Shown here: in pieces, positions 45,545 to 53,887 of the stretch
Position numbering within the stretch: position 1 is the stretch's first letter
Layout: every line of letters begins with the position of its first letter
Assembly (NCBI GenBank): GCA_963821345.1
Contig: CAWGDM010000003.1
Span: forward strand, 1-64,000
DNA from: WHSW01 sp963821345
Lineage (GTDB): Bacteria > Actinomycetota > Thermoleophilia > Solirubrobacterales > 70-9
Length of the DNA: 64,000 bases
Reading direction: 5' to 3'
The notes under the pieces: generated by a model
What the model saw: the letters and a program-made list of their open reading frames with translations, nothing else
The model's database searches: none
What the model was told of the DNA's origin: nothing
Made by a program: the position numbers and the translations under genes

Positions 45545-46529
45545 GCCGAATACGGCGCCTCAACCACGGCGCGACTCGGCCACGCCTCGCAGGTGGCGCG
45601 GGATCGCCGGCCCGGTCGGCCGGATGGAGCCGGGCCCGCGCAACGCGATCACCGACGTCCCCGGCGTCCGGGTGGGCCATTCGCAGGCGGCGAGCGGTGA
45701 GCGCACCGGGGTGACCGTGGTCGAGCCGCCGTCGCTGCCGGCGCCCGCCGGGACCGCGGTCGTCAACGGGATGGGCGAGCTGACCGGGAAGATCGAGATC
45801 GACGAGCGCGGCGGGATGGCGACGCCGCTGTATCTGTGCGGCTCGCACGCGGTCGGCGCGGTTCACCACGCCGCCGTGCTCGCCTCCGGGCGCGGCCCCG
45901 AGGACATCGTTCTGCCCGTGGTCGGCGAGTGCGACGACGGCTGGATGGCCGACTCGCGGACCGTGACCACCGCCGACGTCGAGGCCGCGATCGCCGAACT
46001 GGGCGCCGAGGTCGCCGAGGGCACGGTCGGGGCCGGTACGGGGATGAGCACCTTCGACTTCCCCGGCGGGATCGGCACCGCCTCGCGCGTGGTTGGCTCC
46101 CACCACGTCGGCGTGCTGCTGCTCTGCAACTTCGGCGACCGCGAGCGCCTCGACCTGCTCGGCGCCTCGCTCGAGCCCGCCGCCTACACGGGCACCCCTG
46201 CGGGTTCCTGCATCGCCGTCTGCGCGACCGACGCGCCGATGGCCCCGCACCAGCTGCGCCGGATGGCACTGCGGCCGCTGCTCGGCCTCGCCCGCGCCGG
46301 CTCCTACGGCTCCGAGGGCTCCGGCGAGATCGGGCTTGCCTTCTCGACCGGCGAGCCGTTCACGTTCTCCAACGACGACCTCGACCCGTACTTCGCCGCC
46401 GCCTTTGAGGCCGCCCATGAAGCCGTCTTCAACTGCCTGGTCGCCGGCCGTCCGGGCGAGCGCCGCGACGGGTCGATGCAGGAGCGGTTCCCGGTCGAGC
46501 TCGCCGAGCGCCTCGCCCGCGAACGATGA
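45537..46529 (+). CDS. DmpA/P1-family aminopeptidase (beta-aminopeptidase family S58)
   Basis: An Ntn-hydrolase-like peptidase of 330 residues. The family is known for autoproteolysis and for enzymes that remove D-amino acids or beta-amino acids from peptide N-termini. Motifs: NAITDVPGVRVGHSQ, GTAVVNGMGELTG, GGMATPLYLCGSHAVG, VGAGTGMSTFDFPGGIGTAS and the nucleophile GSCIAV with Ser224, where self-cleavage should occur. ATG 45537 overlaps the ATPase stop by eight bases. Sharing an operon with 3,5-diaminohexanoate catabolism suggests that it releases a beta-amino acid such as beta-lysine from imported peptides. Confidence 0.87.
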   Translation: MAEPNTAPQPRRDSATPRRWRGIAGPVGRMEPGPRNAITDVPGVRVGHSQAASGERTGVTVVEPPSLPAPAGTAVVNGMGELTGKIEIDERGGMATPLYLCGSHAVGAVHHAAVLASGRGPEDIVLPVVGECDDGWMADSRTVTTADVEAAIAELGAEVAEGTVGAGTGMSTFDFPGGIGTASRVVGSHHVGVLLLCNFGDRERLDLLGASLEPAAYTGTPAGSCIAVCATDAPMAPHQLRRMALRPLLGLARAGSYGSEGSGEIGLAFSTGEPFTFSNDDLDPYFAAAFEAAHEAVFNCLVAGRPGERRDGSMQERFPVELAERLARER

Positions 46530-47830
46530 GCGACGAGACGCTGCGCGACCAGGTGGTCGAGCTGGCCCGGGCTCTGATCCGCCTCGACACCTCCAACCCG
46601 CCCGGGGACGAGACCCCGGCGGCCGAGCTGCTCGCCGCCTTCCTCGGCGAGGCGGGGGTGGCGGCGGAGCTGGTCGGGCCCGACCCGCGGCGGCTCAACC
46701 TGGTGGCGCGGATCGCCGGCTCGGGGGAGGGGCCGTCGCTGATGCTGATGGCCCACACCGACGTCGTCCCGGCGCCGCCGGACGGCTGGAGCGTCGACCC
46801 GTTCGAGGGGGCCGTCCGCGACGGCCGGCTGATCGGCCGCGGCGCGACCGACATGAAGAACGAGCTCGCGGCGCGCGCCGTCGCCTTCGCCGCCTACGCC
46901 CGCTCCGGCGAGTCGCCGACCGGGGACGTGCTCCTGGTCGCCGAGGCGGACGAGGAGCGCAACGTCTCCGACGTCGGCATGTCGTGGCTGGTTCGCGAGC
47001 GTCCCGACCTGTGCTGCGACTACGCCCTCGACGAGGGCGGCGGCGCCCTGCTCGAGCTGGCCGACGGGCGGCGGGTGGTCACCGTCTCGGTCGGAGAGAA
47101 GCAGGTCACCTCGCTGCGCCTGCGCGTCCGGGGGACCGCTGGCCACGCCTCGGTACCCGGGCCCGACAACGCGGTCGCCAACGCGGCGCTCGCGGTTCGC
47201 AGCCTGGTCGACAACCCGGCGGCGATCGAGCTGATCCCCGCGGTCGCCCGGGCCCTCGACGCGCTCGGCGCGCCGCCCGGTCCCGACGCCGAGCGGCTCG
47301 AGTGGGCGGGCCGGCTGCACCCGGTGCTCGCCGAAACCCTGCCGGCGATGTCGCGGCTGACCGTGACCCCGACCGGGACCGAGGCGGGCGAGCCCGCAAA
47401 CGTGATCCCGCCATTCGCGGACGTGATCTGCGACTGCCGGGCGCTGCCGGGACAGGGCGAGGCCGAGATCCGCGCCCATGTCGCCACCGCGCTCGGCGAC
47501 GGGATCGCGTACGAGCTCGAGCTGCTCGAGCCCCTTGCCGGCGGCACCGAGTCGCCGCTCGACACGCCGCTGTACGCCGAGCTCGAGAGCTACGTCGCCG
47601 AGCGCGCGGACGCGACCCTGCTGCCGCTGATCTCGACCGGGTTCACCGATTCGCACTGGGTCCGCGACGCGTTCGAGACCGTCGCCTACGGCTTCGCCCC
47701 GGTCCTGCACGGCGACCCGGTCGCCTATCTGAGCGCGGCCCACGCCGACGACGAGTCGATCGGCCTCGACGACCTCGCCGAGATGGCCGAGTTTCATCTG
47801 CGGGCGATCCGGACGCTCGCCGGGCGCTGA
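46526..47830 (+). CDS. M20-family metallopeptidase
   Basis: A 434-residue dizinc peptidase or deacylase of the ArgE/DapE/CPG2 group. Metal and catalytic motifs: LMLMAHTDVVPAPPDGW (zinc His and catalytic Asp), LIGRGATDMKNELAA (bridging Asp), VAEADEERN (catalytic Glu pair) and a final His in YLSAAHADDESI. The dimerisation domain lies between (GTAGHASVPGPDNAVANA). ATG 46526 overlaps the DmpA stop (ATGA); it is the last gene of the operon. Probably cuts dipeptides or N-acyl amino acids brought in by the transporter. Confidence 0.88.
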   Translation: MSDETLRDQVVELARALIRLDTSNPPGDETPAAELLAAFLGEAGVAAELVGPDPRRLNLVARIAGSGEGPSLMLMAHTDVVPAPPDGWSVDPFEGAVRDGRLIGRGATDMKNELAARAVAFAAYARSGESPTGDVLLVAEADEERNVSDVGMSWLVRERPDLCCDYALDEGGGALLELADGRRVVTVSVGEKQVTSLRLRVRGTAGHASVPGPDNAVANAALAVRSLVDNPAAIELIPAVARALDALGAPPGPDAERLEWAGRLHPVLAETLPAMSRLTVTPTGTEAGEPANVIPPFADVICDCRALPGQGEAEIRAHVATALGDGIAYELELLEPLAGGTESPLDTPLYAELESYVAERADATLLPLISTGFTDSHWVRDAFETVAYGFAPVLHGDPVAYLSAAHADDESIGLDDLAEMAEFHLRAIRTLAGR

Positions 47831-47837
47831 TCTACAA

Positions 47838-47852
47838 TACCCCCATGGGGTA
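47838..47852. promoter_or_regulatory. CsoR-type operator overlapping the csoR start codon
   Basis: TACCCC CAT GGGGTA is a perfect inverted repeat of a GC tract flanked by TA, the form bound by CsoR/RcnR-family repressors. Its centre is the start codon itself (ATG 47845-47847), so bound repressor would cover the initiation site. GGGTACCC follows in the next few bases. Confidence 0.7.
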
Positions 47853-48126
47853 CCCAGGCTATATCGACGACAAGGAGCAATTGCTGCGGCGGCTGCGGCG
47901 GATCTCGGGCCAGATCGGCGGGCTCGAGCGGATGGTCGACGAGGAGCGCTACTGCATCGACATCCTCACCCAGGTATCGGCGGTGCAGGCGGCGCTCGAC
48001 AAGGTGGCGCTCGGCGTGCTCGACGACCATGCGCGCCATTGCGTGGTCGGCGCGACGGAGGCCGATCGCGACGAGCGCACCGCGGAGATGATGGGCGCGG
48101 TCGGGCGCCTCCTGCGCAGTCGTTAG
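47845..48126 (+). CDS. csoR: CsoR-family copper-sensing repressor
   Basis: A 93-residue all-helical DUF156 repressor: LLRRLRRISGQIGGLERMV (DNA-contact helix), EERYCIDILTQVSAVQAAL and DDHARHCVVGA. The Cu(I) ligands Cys37, His62 and Cys66 match the C-H-C triad of copper CsoR, distinguishing it from FrmR and RcnR. It starts 14 bp after the M20 gene, with the operator across its own start codon. No copper exporter or chaperone is adjacent; the nearest copper-related genes are the cupredoxins at 33-35 kb. It may regulate itself and distant targets. Confidence 0.87.
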   Translation: MGYPGYIDDKEQLLRRLRRISGQIGGLERMVDEERYCIDILTQVSAVQAALDKVALGVLDDHARHCVVGATEADRDERTAEMMGAVGRLLRSR

Positions 48127-48155
48127 CTCGATGATCATCTAGCTTTCGCCATCGC

Positions 48156-50567
48156 ATGGGGAGGTTGCCGACGTCGTTGAAGCTGGGGTGCTGCGCGCTA
48201 CCCGCGGTCGCGCTCGGCCTCTGGGCGCCGGCCGCCCAGGCGACCCGCGCTCCCGAGGTTCGCGACGGCGCGGCCCGCTTCGAGGTCCTGTCGCCGACCC
48301 TGATCAGGCTCGAGTACGCGGCCGACGGCAACTTCGAGGACCGCCCAACCTTGACCGTCCCGGCCCGCGGGGCGAAGCCGCCGCGCTACTCGACCCGGGT
48401 CAAGGACGACGTCCGGGTGATCCGCACCGGCGGGATGGTGCTCCGCTACCGGATCGGCGGCGGCCCGTTCTCGCCCCACAACCTCCGCCTCAACATCCGC
48501 GGTCGCGGGCGGGTGCGACCCGGCTTCCCGGCGCCGGCGCCCGTCACCTCGGCCTCGCCGGCACCGATCGTGACGCCCCCGAACCCCGATCCCGATCCGG
48601 CCCCGGCGACCTCGGGCAACCTCGGCGGCTGGTATCGAGGGCTCGACAGCCAGAGCGGGCCGGTGCCGTTGCACGACGGGCTGCTCTCGCGCGACGGCTG
48701 GTACCTGCTCGACGACACCAGCTCGCCGCTGCTCACCGACGGCTGGTTCGCCCCCCGCCCGGAGCACGACGGGCCGTACCAGGACGGCTACCTGTTCGCC
48801 TACGGCGACGACTACGTGCGGGCACTGGGCGACTTCCGCAACCTCACCGGCCCGGCCCCGCTGCTGCCGCGCAAGGCGTTCGGCAACTGGTTCTCGCGCT
48901 ACCAGGGCTACAGCGAGTCCGACTACCACGACCTGGTCGCCGAGTTCCGCGCCAACCGGGTGCCGCTCGACGTCCTGGTCGTCGACACCGACTACAAGTG
49001 GCCGAGCGACTGGGACGGCTGGCAGTGGACGCCCAACTACTTCGAGAACCCGAGCCGGTTCCTCAACTGGGCCCACTCCGAGGGCCTCGACGTGACCCTC
49101 AACGTGCACCCGTCGATCCCGACCAACGACCCGCGCTACGCGGCCACCGACCAGCGGGCGGGCGGCCTGATCGACGGCGGCGACCGCTGCCGGGCGTTCA
49201 TCCGCGACCAGACGGCCGCCTGCGGGGTCTGGGACTGGGCCCAGCGAGACGACGCAGCCTCGTACTTCGCCCTGCACGAGCCGTTCGAGCTCGCCGGGGT
49301 CGACAACTGGTGGCTCGACTACTGCTGCGACGAGAGCCGCGCCGATGCCCCGGGGCTGACGCCCGACACCTGGATCAACACCCTGTACGCCCAGCGCCAG
49401 CGGGCCCGCGGCACCCGATGGCTGCCGCTGTCGCGGATCGGCTCCTCGATGTTCGACTACAGCGGCGCGGCGACCGCCGGCGCCTGGGCCGAGCATCGCG
49501 ACGCGATCCACTTCACCGGCGACACCTTCGGCACCTGGGCGATGCTCGACTTCCAGACCCGGTTCACCGCCGCCGAGGGCGCCGGGATCGGGCTCCCGTA
49601 CGTCTCCCACGACATCGGCAGCTTCCATGCCAACGAGCTGGCCAATGACCTCTACCTGCGCTGGATCCAGTCGGGGCTGGTGCAGCCGATCCTCCGCCTG
49701 CACTCCAACCACGCGCCGCGACTACCGTGGGAGTACGGCGGCCGGACCGGCGAGATCGCGGCGCTCTTCCTGCGCCTGCGCGAGTCGCTGGTCCCGTACC
49801 TGTACACGGTCGCCCGCCAGTCCTACGACACCGGGCTACCGATGGCGCGCGCGATGTACCTGGACTGGCCGAAGATCGCCGAGGCCTACAAGTTCGACCG
49901 CCAGTACATGCTCGGCGACGAGCTGCTCGCGGCCCCGGTCGGTAGCCCGGGCTCGCCGGCTCACAAACGGGTCTGGTTTCCGCCGGGTCGGTGGGTCGAC
50001 CTGTTCACCGGCGACGTCCACAGGGGCTCGCGGGTTGAGCGCCTGACCGTGCCGCTGGACCGGATGCCGCTGTTCGCCCGCGCGGGCTCGATCGTCCCTC
50101 GCGAGGAGTACGTCGAGCATGTCGGCCCCGGCACCCCCGATCCGCTGATCCTCAACGTCTACGCCGGCGACGACGGCGGCTTCACCCTGTATGAGGACGA
50201 GGGGGTCGGCTTCGGCTACCAGAAGGGGATCGCGGCGCGCACGCCGATGCGCTGGACCGAGGCCTCGCAGACCTCGACCCTGACCGTCGGCAAGCCGCGT
50301 GGTGACTACCCGGGCGACCCGGCCGCGCGTCGTTACAGCATCCGCGTGTCCGGCGTCGACCGCCCGACCCAGATCACGGTCGCGAGCGCGTCCGCGCGCC
50401 GCACGATCACCGACTTCGACTACGACGAGGCGGCGCGGCTGCTGATCGTCGACACGCCGGCGCTCACCACCAGGCGACCGGCGACCGTGACCCTGGACTT
50501 CACCCCGCCCGAGCCACCGCGCCGCCACGGCGGCGGTCAGCATGGAGGCGACGGCGGGCACCGTTAG
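48156..50567 (+). CDS. Secreted glycoside hydrolase family 31 (alpha-glucosidase/xylosidase)
   Basis: An 803-residue exported glycosidase. The signal peptide (LGCCALPAVALGLWAPAAQA) is followed by the N-terminal beta-sandwich and a Pro-rich linker around residues 128-148. The (beta/alpha)8 barrel then starts with PLLPRKAFGNWFSRYQGYSE. The nucleophile is Asp388 in WWLDYCCDES and the acid/base is Asp456 in HFTGDTFGTW. Later signs are RLHSNHAPRLPWEYG, LGDELLAAPV, VWFPPGRWVDLFTG and a C-terminal sandwich. The His/Gly-rich end (HGGGQHGGDGGHR) is unusual. It starts 29 bp after csoR. Substrate is an alpha-linked glucan or xyloside; not resolved. Confidence 0.9.
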   Translation: MGRLPTSLKLGCCALPAVALGLWAPAAQATRAPEVRDGAARFEVLSPTLIRLEYAADGNFEDRPTLTVPARGAKPPRYSTRVKDDVRVIRTGGMVLRYRIGGGPFSPHNLRLNIRGRGRVRPGFPAPAPVTSASPAPIVTPPNPDPDPAPATSGNLGGWYRGLDSQSGPVPLHDGLLSRDGWYLLDDTSSPLLTDGWFAPRPEHDGPYQDGYLFAYGDDYVRALGDFRNLTGPAPLLPRKAFGNWFSRYQGYSESDYHDLVAEFRANRVPLDVLVVDTDYKWPSDWDGWQWTPNYFENPSRFLNWAHSEGLDVTLNVHPSIPTNDPRYAATDQRAGGLIDGGDRCRAFIRDQTAACGVWDWAQRDDAASYFALHEPFELAGVDNWWLDYCCDESRADAPGLTPDTWINTLYAQRQRARGTRWLPLSRIGSSMFDYSGAATAGAWAEHRDAIHFTGDTFGTWAMLDFQTRFTAAEGAGIGLPYVSHDIGSFHANELANDLYLRWIQSGLVQPILRLHSNHAPRLPWEYGGRTGEIAALFLRLRESLVPYLYTVARQSYDTGLPMARAMYLDWPKIAEAYKFDRQYMLGDELLAAPVGSPGSPAHKRVWFPPGRWVDLFTGDVHRGSRVERLTVPLDRMPLFARAGSIVPREEYVEHVGPGTPDPLILNVYAGDDGGFTLYEDEGVGFGYQKGIAARTPMRWTEASQTSTLTVGKPRGDYPGDPAARRYSIRVSGVDRPTQITVASASARRTITDFDYDEAARLLIVDTPALTTRRPATVTLDFTPPEPPRRHGGGQHGGDGGHR

Positions 50568-50577
50568 GCTCGCTGCG

Positions 50578-51321
50578 ATGGACGACCTGCTCGCGATCGA
50601 GACGGTCGGCGAGCTCACCGTGGTGCGGATCCAGCGCCCACCGGCGAACGCGCTCGACCCGGTTTTGCTCGCCGCCGGCGCCGAGGTGGTCGCACGACTG
50701 CGCGAGTTGGGTCCGGCCGCGGTCGTGATCACGGGCGTGGGCGAGTTCTTCTCCGGCGGCGTCGACCTGAAACTGGCGCCGACCCTGTCCGAGGCCGAGC
50801 AGCGGGGGATGGTCGACGGCATCAACCGCCTGTTCTTCGACTGGTACGGGCTGCTCTGCCCGGTGGTCGCCGCCGTCAATGGCCACGCGGTCGCCGGCGG
50901 CCTGATCCTCGCCCTGTGCGCCGACCACCGGGTCGGCTCGCTGCACGCCAGCTACGGGCTCACCGAGGTCAAGGTGGGCGCGCCCTACCCGGGCGCGGCG
51001 CTCGCGGCTGTCCGGGCCGAGCTGAGCCCGCCGGCGGCCCGTCGGCTGGTGCTCGAGGCCGAGCTGGTCGGCGCGGACGCGGCGCTGGCGCTGGGCCTGA
51101 TCGACGAGATGGCCGAGGCCGACGACGTCCTGCCCGCGGCGCTCGAGGTCGCCGGGCGGTTGGCGGCGCTGCCGGGCGAGACCTACGCGCGGGTCAAGGC
51201 CCAGCTCCGGGCCCCCGCGCTGGCGGAGATGCGGGCGGCGGTCGAGGGCGACCCGCTGGCCGGCGCATGGCTGTCCGGCGAGACGGCCGGCGCCGCGGCG
51301 GGGGTGTTGCGGAAGGCGTAG
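50578..51321 (+). CDS. Enoyl-CoA hydratase/isomerase family protein
   Basis: A 247-residue crotonase-fold protein. Motifs: VVRIQRPPANALDPVLL, VITGVGEFFSGGVDLKL (first oxyanion-hole strand), AVNGHAVAGGLILALCADHR (second oxyanion residue) and ASYGLTEVKVGAPYPG with the glutamate equivalent to Glu144 of rat hydratase. The second catalytic Glu (164 in rat) appears replaced in the RRLVLEAELVG segment, so it may be an isomerase, a thioesterase or a hydratase of altered activity. ATG 50578 is chosen over 50542. It converges on the flavin monooxygenase gene 49 bp away. Confidence 0.83.
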   Translation: MDDLLAIETVGELTVVRIQRPPANALDPVLLAAGAEVVARLRELGPAAVVITGVGEFFSGGVDLKLAPTLSEAEQRGMVDGINRLFFDWYGLLCPVVAAVNGHAVAGGLILALCADHRVGSLHASYGLTEVKVGAPYPGAALAAVRAELSPPAARRLVLEAELVGADAALALGLIDEMAEADDVLPAALEVAGRLAALPGETYARVKAQLRAPALAEMRAAVEGDPLAGAWLSGETAGAAAGVLRKA

Positions 51322-51370
51322 GCGTGCGCCCGGGGTCGAGCGGGGGGTTGGTGGGCTCGCGTTTCGGTGC

Positions 51371-52852
51371 CTAGATCGCGACCCGGTAGTCGCCGGGGTT
51401 GATCCGCTTGGTCCGTCGCCGGTACTCGAGCCACGGGCCGGGCCAGTTGTTGGTGTTCTCGCCCTTGCCGTTCAGATACCAGCTGGTGCAGCCGCCCGAG
51501 GCCCAGACCGTGTCGGCGCTGCGCTCCGCCATCTCGCGCGCCCACGCCTCCTGCACCTCGGGGCGCAGGTCGATCCAGCGATAGCCGCCTGCCCGCAGCC
51601 GCCCGATCGCGTCGAGCACGTAGTTGAACTGCGACTCGAGCGTGTACGGGACCGAGCCCGAGCCGTGGTTGGTGTTCGGGCCGTAGAGGATGAACAGGTT
51701 CGGGAAGCCCGAGACCGTGGTCCCGAGGAAGGCCTCGGGGCGATCGGCCCAGACCCCGTTCAGCTCGCGGCCCTCGAGCCCGTGGACGTCCATCGGGGCG
51801 ACGAAGTTGTGGCTCTCGAAGCCGGTGCCGAAGATGATCGCGTCGGCCTCGAACTCGCTGCCGTCGCGCCCGACGACGCCGGTCGCCGTGACCCGCTCGA
51901 CCCCGCCGGCGTGCAGCTCGACGTCGTCGCGGGTCAGGGTCGGATACCAGTCGCTGGTGAACAGGACCCGCTTGCAGCCGAGCTCGTAGTCGGGCGTCGC
52001 CTTCGCCAGCAGCTCGGGGTCATGGCCGAGCCGGCGCCGGCGCTCCCAGTCGGCGATCCGGCGGAACGGCTTGAACACCCAGGCCTTGCCGGTGAACGCG
52101 TACGTGGCGGTCTCGAAGAAGGCGAAGAAGCCGGCCCGGCTGGCGGCCACCCGCGCGGGGAAGCGGCGAAACACCGCCTGCTCCCAGCGCGGATAGGTGC
52201 GGTCCAGCTTCGGCACGATCCACGGCGCCGAGCGCTGGAAGATCGCGGTCGCGGCGGCCACCTTGGCGACCTCGGGCACGAACTGGATCGCGCTCGCGCC
52301 GGTGCCGATCACCGCCACCCGCTTGCCGGTCAGGTCGACGTCGTGGTCCCATTCGGCCGAGTGGAAGACGGGGCCCTCGAACTCGTCGAGGCCACCGACG
52401 TTCGGGATCGCCGGCCGGGTCAGCTGCCCGCAGGCGGTGACCAGGAAGTCGAACTGGCGCTCCTCGCCGCCGTCGGTGCGGACCGTCCAGCGGCCGGCCT
52501 CGGAGTCGAACGAGGCGTCGACGATCTCGGTCCGCAGCGACAGATGCGGCTCGATCCCGTAGTCGGCGGCGCACTCGCCCAGGTAGGAGAGGATCTCGCG
52601 CTGCGGCGCGTAGCGGCGCGACCAGCGGTGGCCCGGGGCAAACGAGAACGAGTACAGGTGCGAGGGCACGTCGCAGGCCGCGCCGGGGTAGGTGTTCGCC
52701 CGCCAGACGCCGCCGACCGTGTCGCCGCGCTCGAAGATCTCAAACGACTCGATCCCGGCCTGGCGCAGCTTGATCCCCATGCCGACGCCCCCGAAGCCGG
52801 CTCCAACGATGCCGACCGAAGGCTCACGTTGCGCGCCGTTCGTGCTGCCCAT
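51371..52852 (-). CDS. Flavin-dependent Baeyer-Villiger-type monooxygenase
   Basis: A class B flavoprotein monooxygenase, 493 residues. FAD site VGIVGAGFGGVGMGIKL near residue 13; NADPH site RVAVIGTGASAIQFVPEV; between them the Baeyer-Villiger fingerprint FEGPVFHSAEWDHD, fitting FxGxxxHxxxW(P/D). Other signs: GGVWRANTYPGAACDVPSH and ADAIIFGTGFESH. It would insert oxygen into a ketone using NADPH and O2. ATG 52852; it follows the AttH-like gene by 44 bp in the same direction, so the two probably act together on a ketone or lipid substrate. Confidence 0.9.
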   Translation of the reverse strand: MGSTNGAQREPSVGIVGAGFGGVGMGIKLRQAGIESFEIFERGDTVGGVWRANTYPGAACDVPSHLYSFSFAPGHRWSRRYAPQREILSYLGECAADYGIEPHLSLRTEIVDASFDSEAGRWTVRTDGGEERQFDFLVTACGQLTRPAIPNVGGLDEFEGPVFHSAEWDHDVDLTGKRVAVIGTGASAIQFVPEVAKVAAATAIFQRSAPWIVPKLDRTYPRWEQAVFRRFPARVAASRAGFFAFFETATYAFTGKAWVFKPFRRIADWERRRRLGHDPELLAKATPDYELGCKRVLFTSDWYPTLTRDDVELHAGGVERVTATGVVGRDGSEFEADAIIFGTGFESHNFVAPMDVHGLEGRELNGVWADRPEAFLGTTVSGFPNLFILYGPNTNHGSGSVPYTLESQFNYVLDAIGRLRAGGYRWIDLRPEVQEAWAREMAERSADTVWASGGCTSWYLNGKGENTNNWPGPWLEYRRRTKRINPGDYRVAI

Positions 52853-52896
52853 GCTGCGCCGGAGACTACGCCCGTGACGGCATGTTCGCGCCGTGC

Positions 52897-53820
52897 TCAG
52901 GAGCGCTGGAAGAGGTACTCGCTGATCCCGAGGCCCTCGGCGTCGCCCCAGCGCAGCCTGGTCCGTCCCTCGTTGACCACCGTCAGGTGCCCATCGCGGC
53001 GCTGGCGAAGCGGGGCGACGCTGATCGCCTCGCCCTCCAGCTCGACCTCGCGCCCGAGCTCGTCGGTGGCGCGGGCGTGAAAGCGCCGCTGGCAGCCGAG
53101 CTCGGGGTCGAGCTCGGAGGCCGTCTCGCACGAGGCGACCGCGGCGGCGGTGCCGTCGCGCATCACCAGCCCGCCGCAGGTCTCGCCGCCGTCGGCGGTG
53201 CCGACGTTGTTGATCATCAGGAAGTTGTCGGGGTCGACGACGATCCCGAACCAGCGCCAGTAGGGGACACCCTGCCAGTCGCGCACGCCCCAGGAGTGAT
53301 CGCGCATGCCGCGGCCGGCGATCGGGATCCGCTCACCAGCGAGCTCGATCACCCCCGCCAGCGAACCCGGCTGCTCGTAGTGGCGGGAGGCGACGGCGCC
53401 GGTGAGCCCGGCCTCGAAGCCGACCGGGTCGATCCAGGGCGCGAAGCGCAGCTCACCGCCGAGCTCGACCTCCTGGTAAGCGTCCGGCGCCAGGGCAAGG
53501 TCCTCGGCCCGGCCGTAGGCCCGCCCGCGCCCTTCGATCCGCAGGCGCCAGAGCTCGAACGGGAGCCCGCATTCATAGGCGACCGGGCCGGCGCTGATCG
53601 TTTCGGAATCGGGGGCGCGGCCGAAGGCGAGCACGAAGCGCCCGTCGGGCGCCCAGATCCCCAGCGCGCCCTCGACCACGCCCTCGTTCGGGCGCCGGCC
53701 GATACGGGTGTAGAGGGTGGTGTCGGCGTCGCCGCCACCGAAGTAGAACGAGTCCGACCATTGCTCCTCGCCGCCCGGCGGCTGGAAACGCTCCTGGTCC
53801 TGGCTGTGCCCGGGGGTCAT
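52897..53820 (-). CDS. AttH/CrtC-fold-like protein of unknown function
   Basis: A 307-residue soluble protein without a signal peptide. Its composition (many beta strands, RGMRDHSWGVRDWQGVPYWR in the middle, YTRIGRRPNEGVVEGALGIW near the start) resembles the double beta-sandwich AttH/hydroxyneurosporene-synthase-like proteins commonly found beside oxidoreductases in actinobacteria. Known relatives bind or hydrate lipophilic isoprenoids; here no activity can be assigned. It lies upstream of the Baeyer-Villiger gene in the same direction and is divergent from the first RTX-like gene. Confidence 0.6.
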   Translation of the reverse strand: MTPGHSQDQERFQPPGGEEQWSDSFYFGGGDADTTLYTRIGRRPNEGVVEGALGIWAPDGRFVLAFGRAPDSETISAGPVAYECGLPFELWRLRIEGRGRAYGRAEDLALAPDAYQEVELGGELRFAPWIDPVGFEAGLTGAVASRHYEQPGSLAGVIELAGERIPIAGRGMRDHSWGVRDWQGVPYWRWFGIVVDPDNFLMINNVGTADGGETCGGLVMRDGTAAAVASCETASELDPELGCQRRFHARATDELGREVELEGEAISVAPLRQRRDGHLTVVNEGRTRLRWGDAEGLGISEYLFQRS

Positions 53821-53887
53821 CCCCCGGGATCAGATCAGGAACCGGCCTTCGTCTGCGCCGCGCTTCGCTACCCTAGCCCGCGCAGGG

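Noticed and set aside
46304..47797. 497-codon antisense frame over the M20 peptidase
   Set aside because: The sense strand has complete M20 metal motifs; the antisense frame lacks a ribosome site and recognisable domains.
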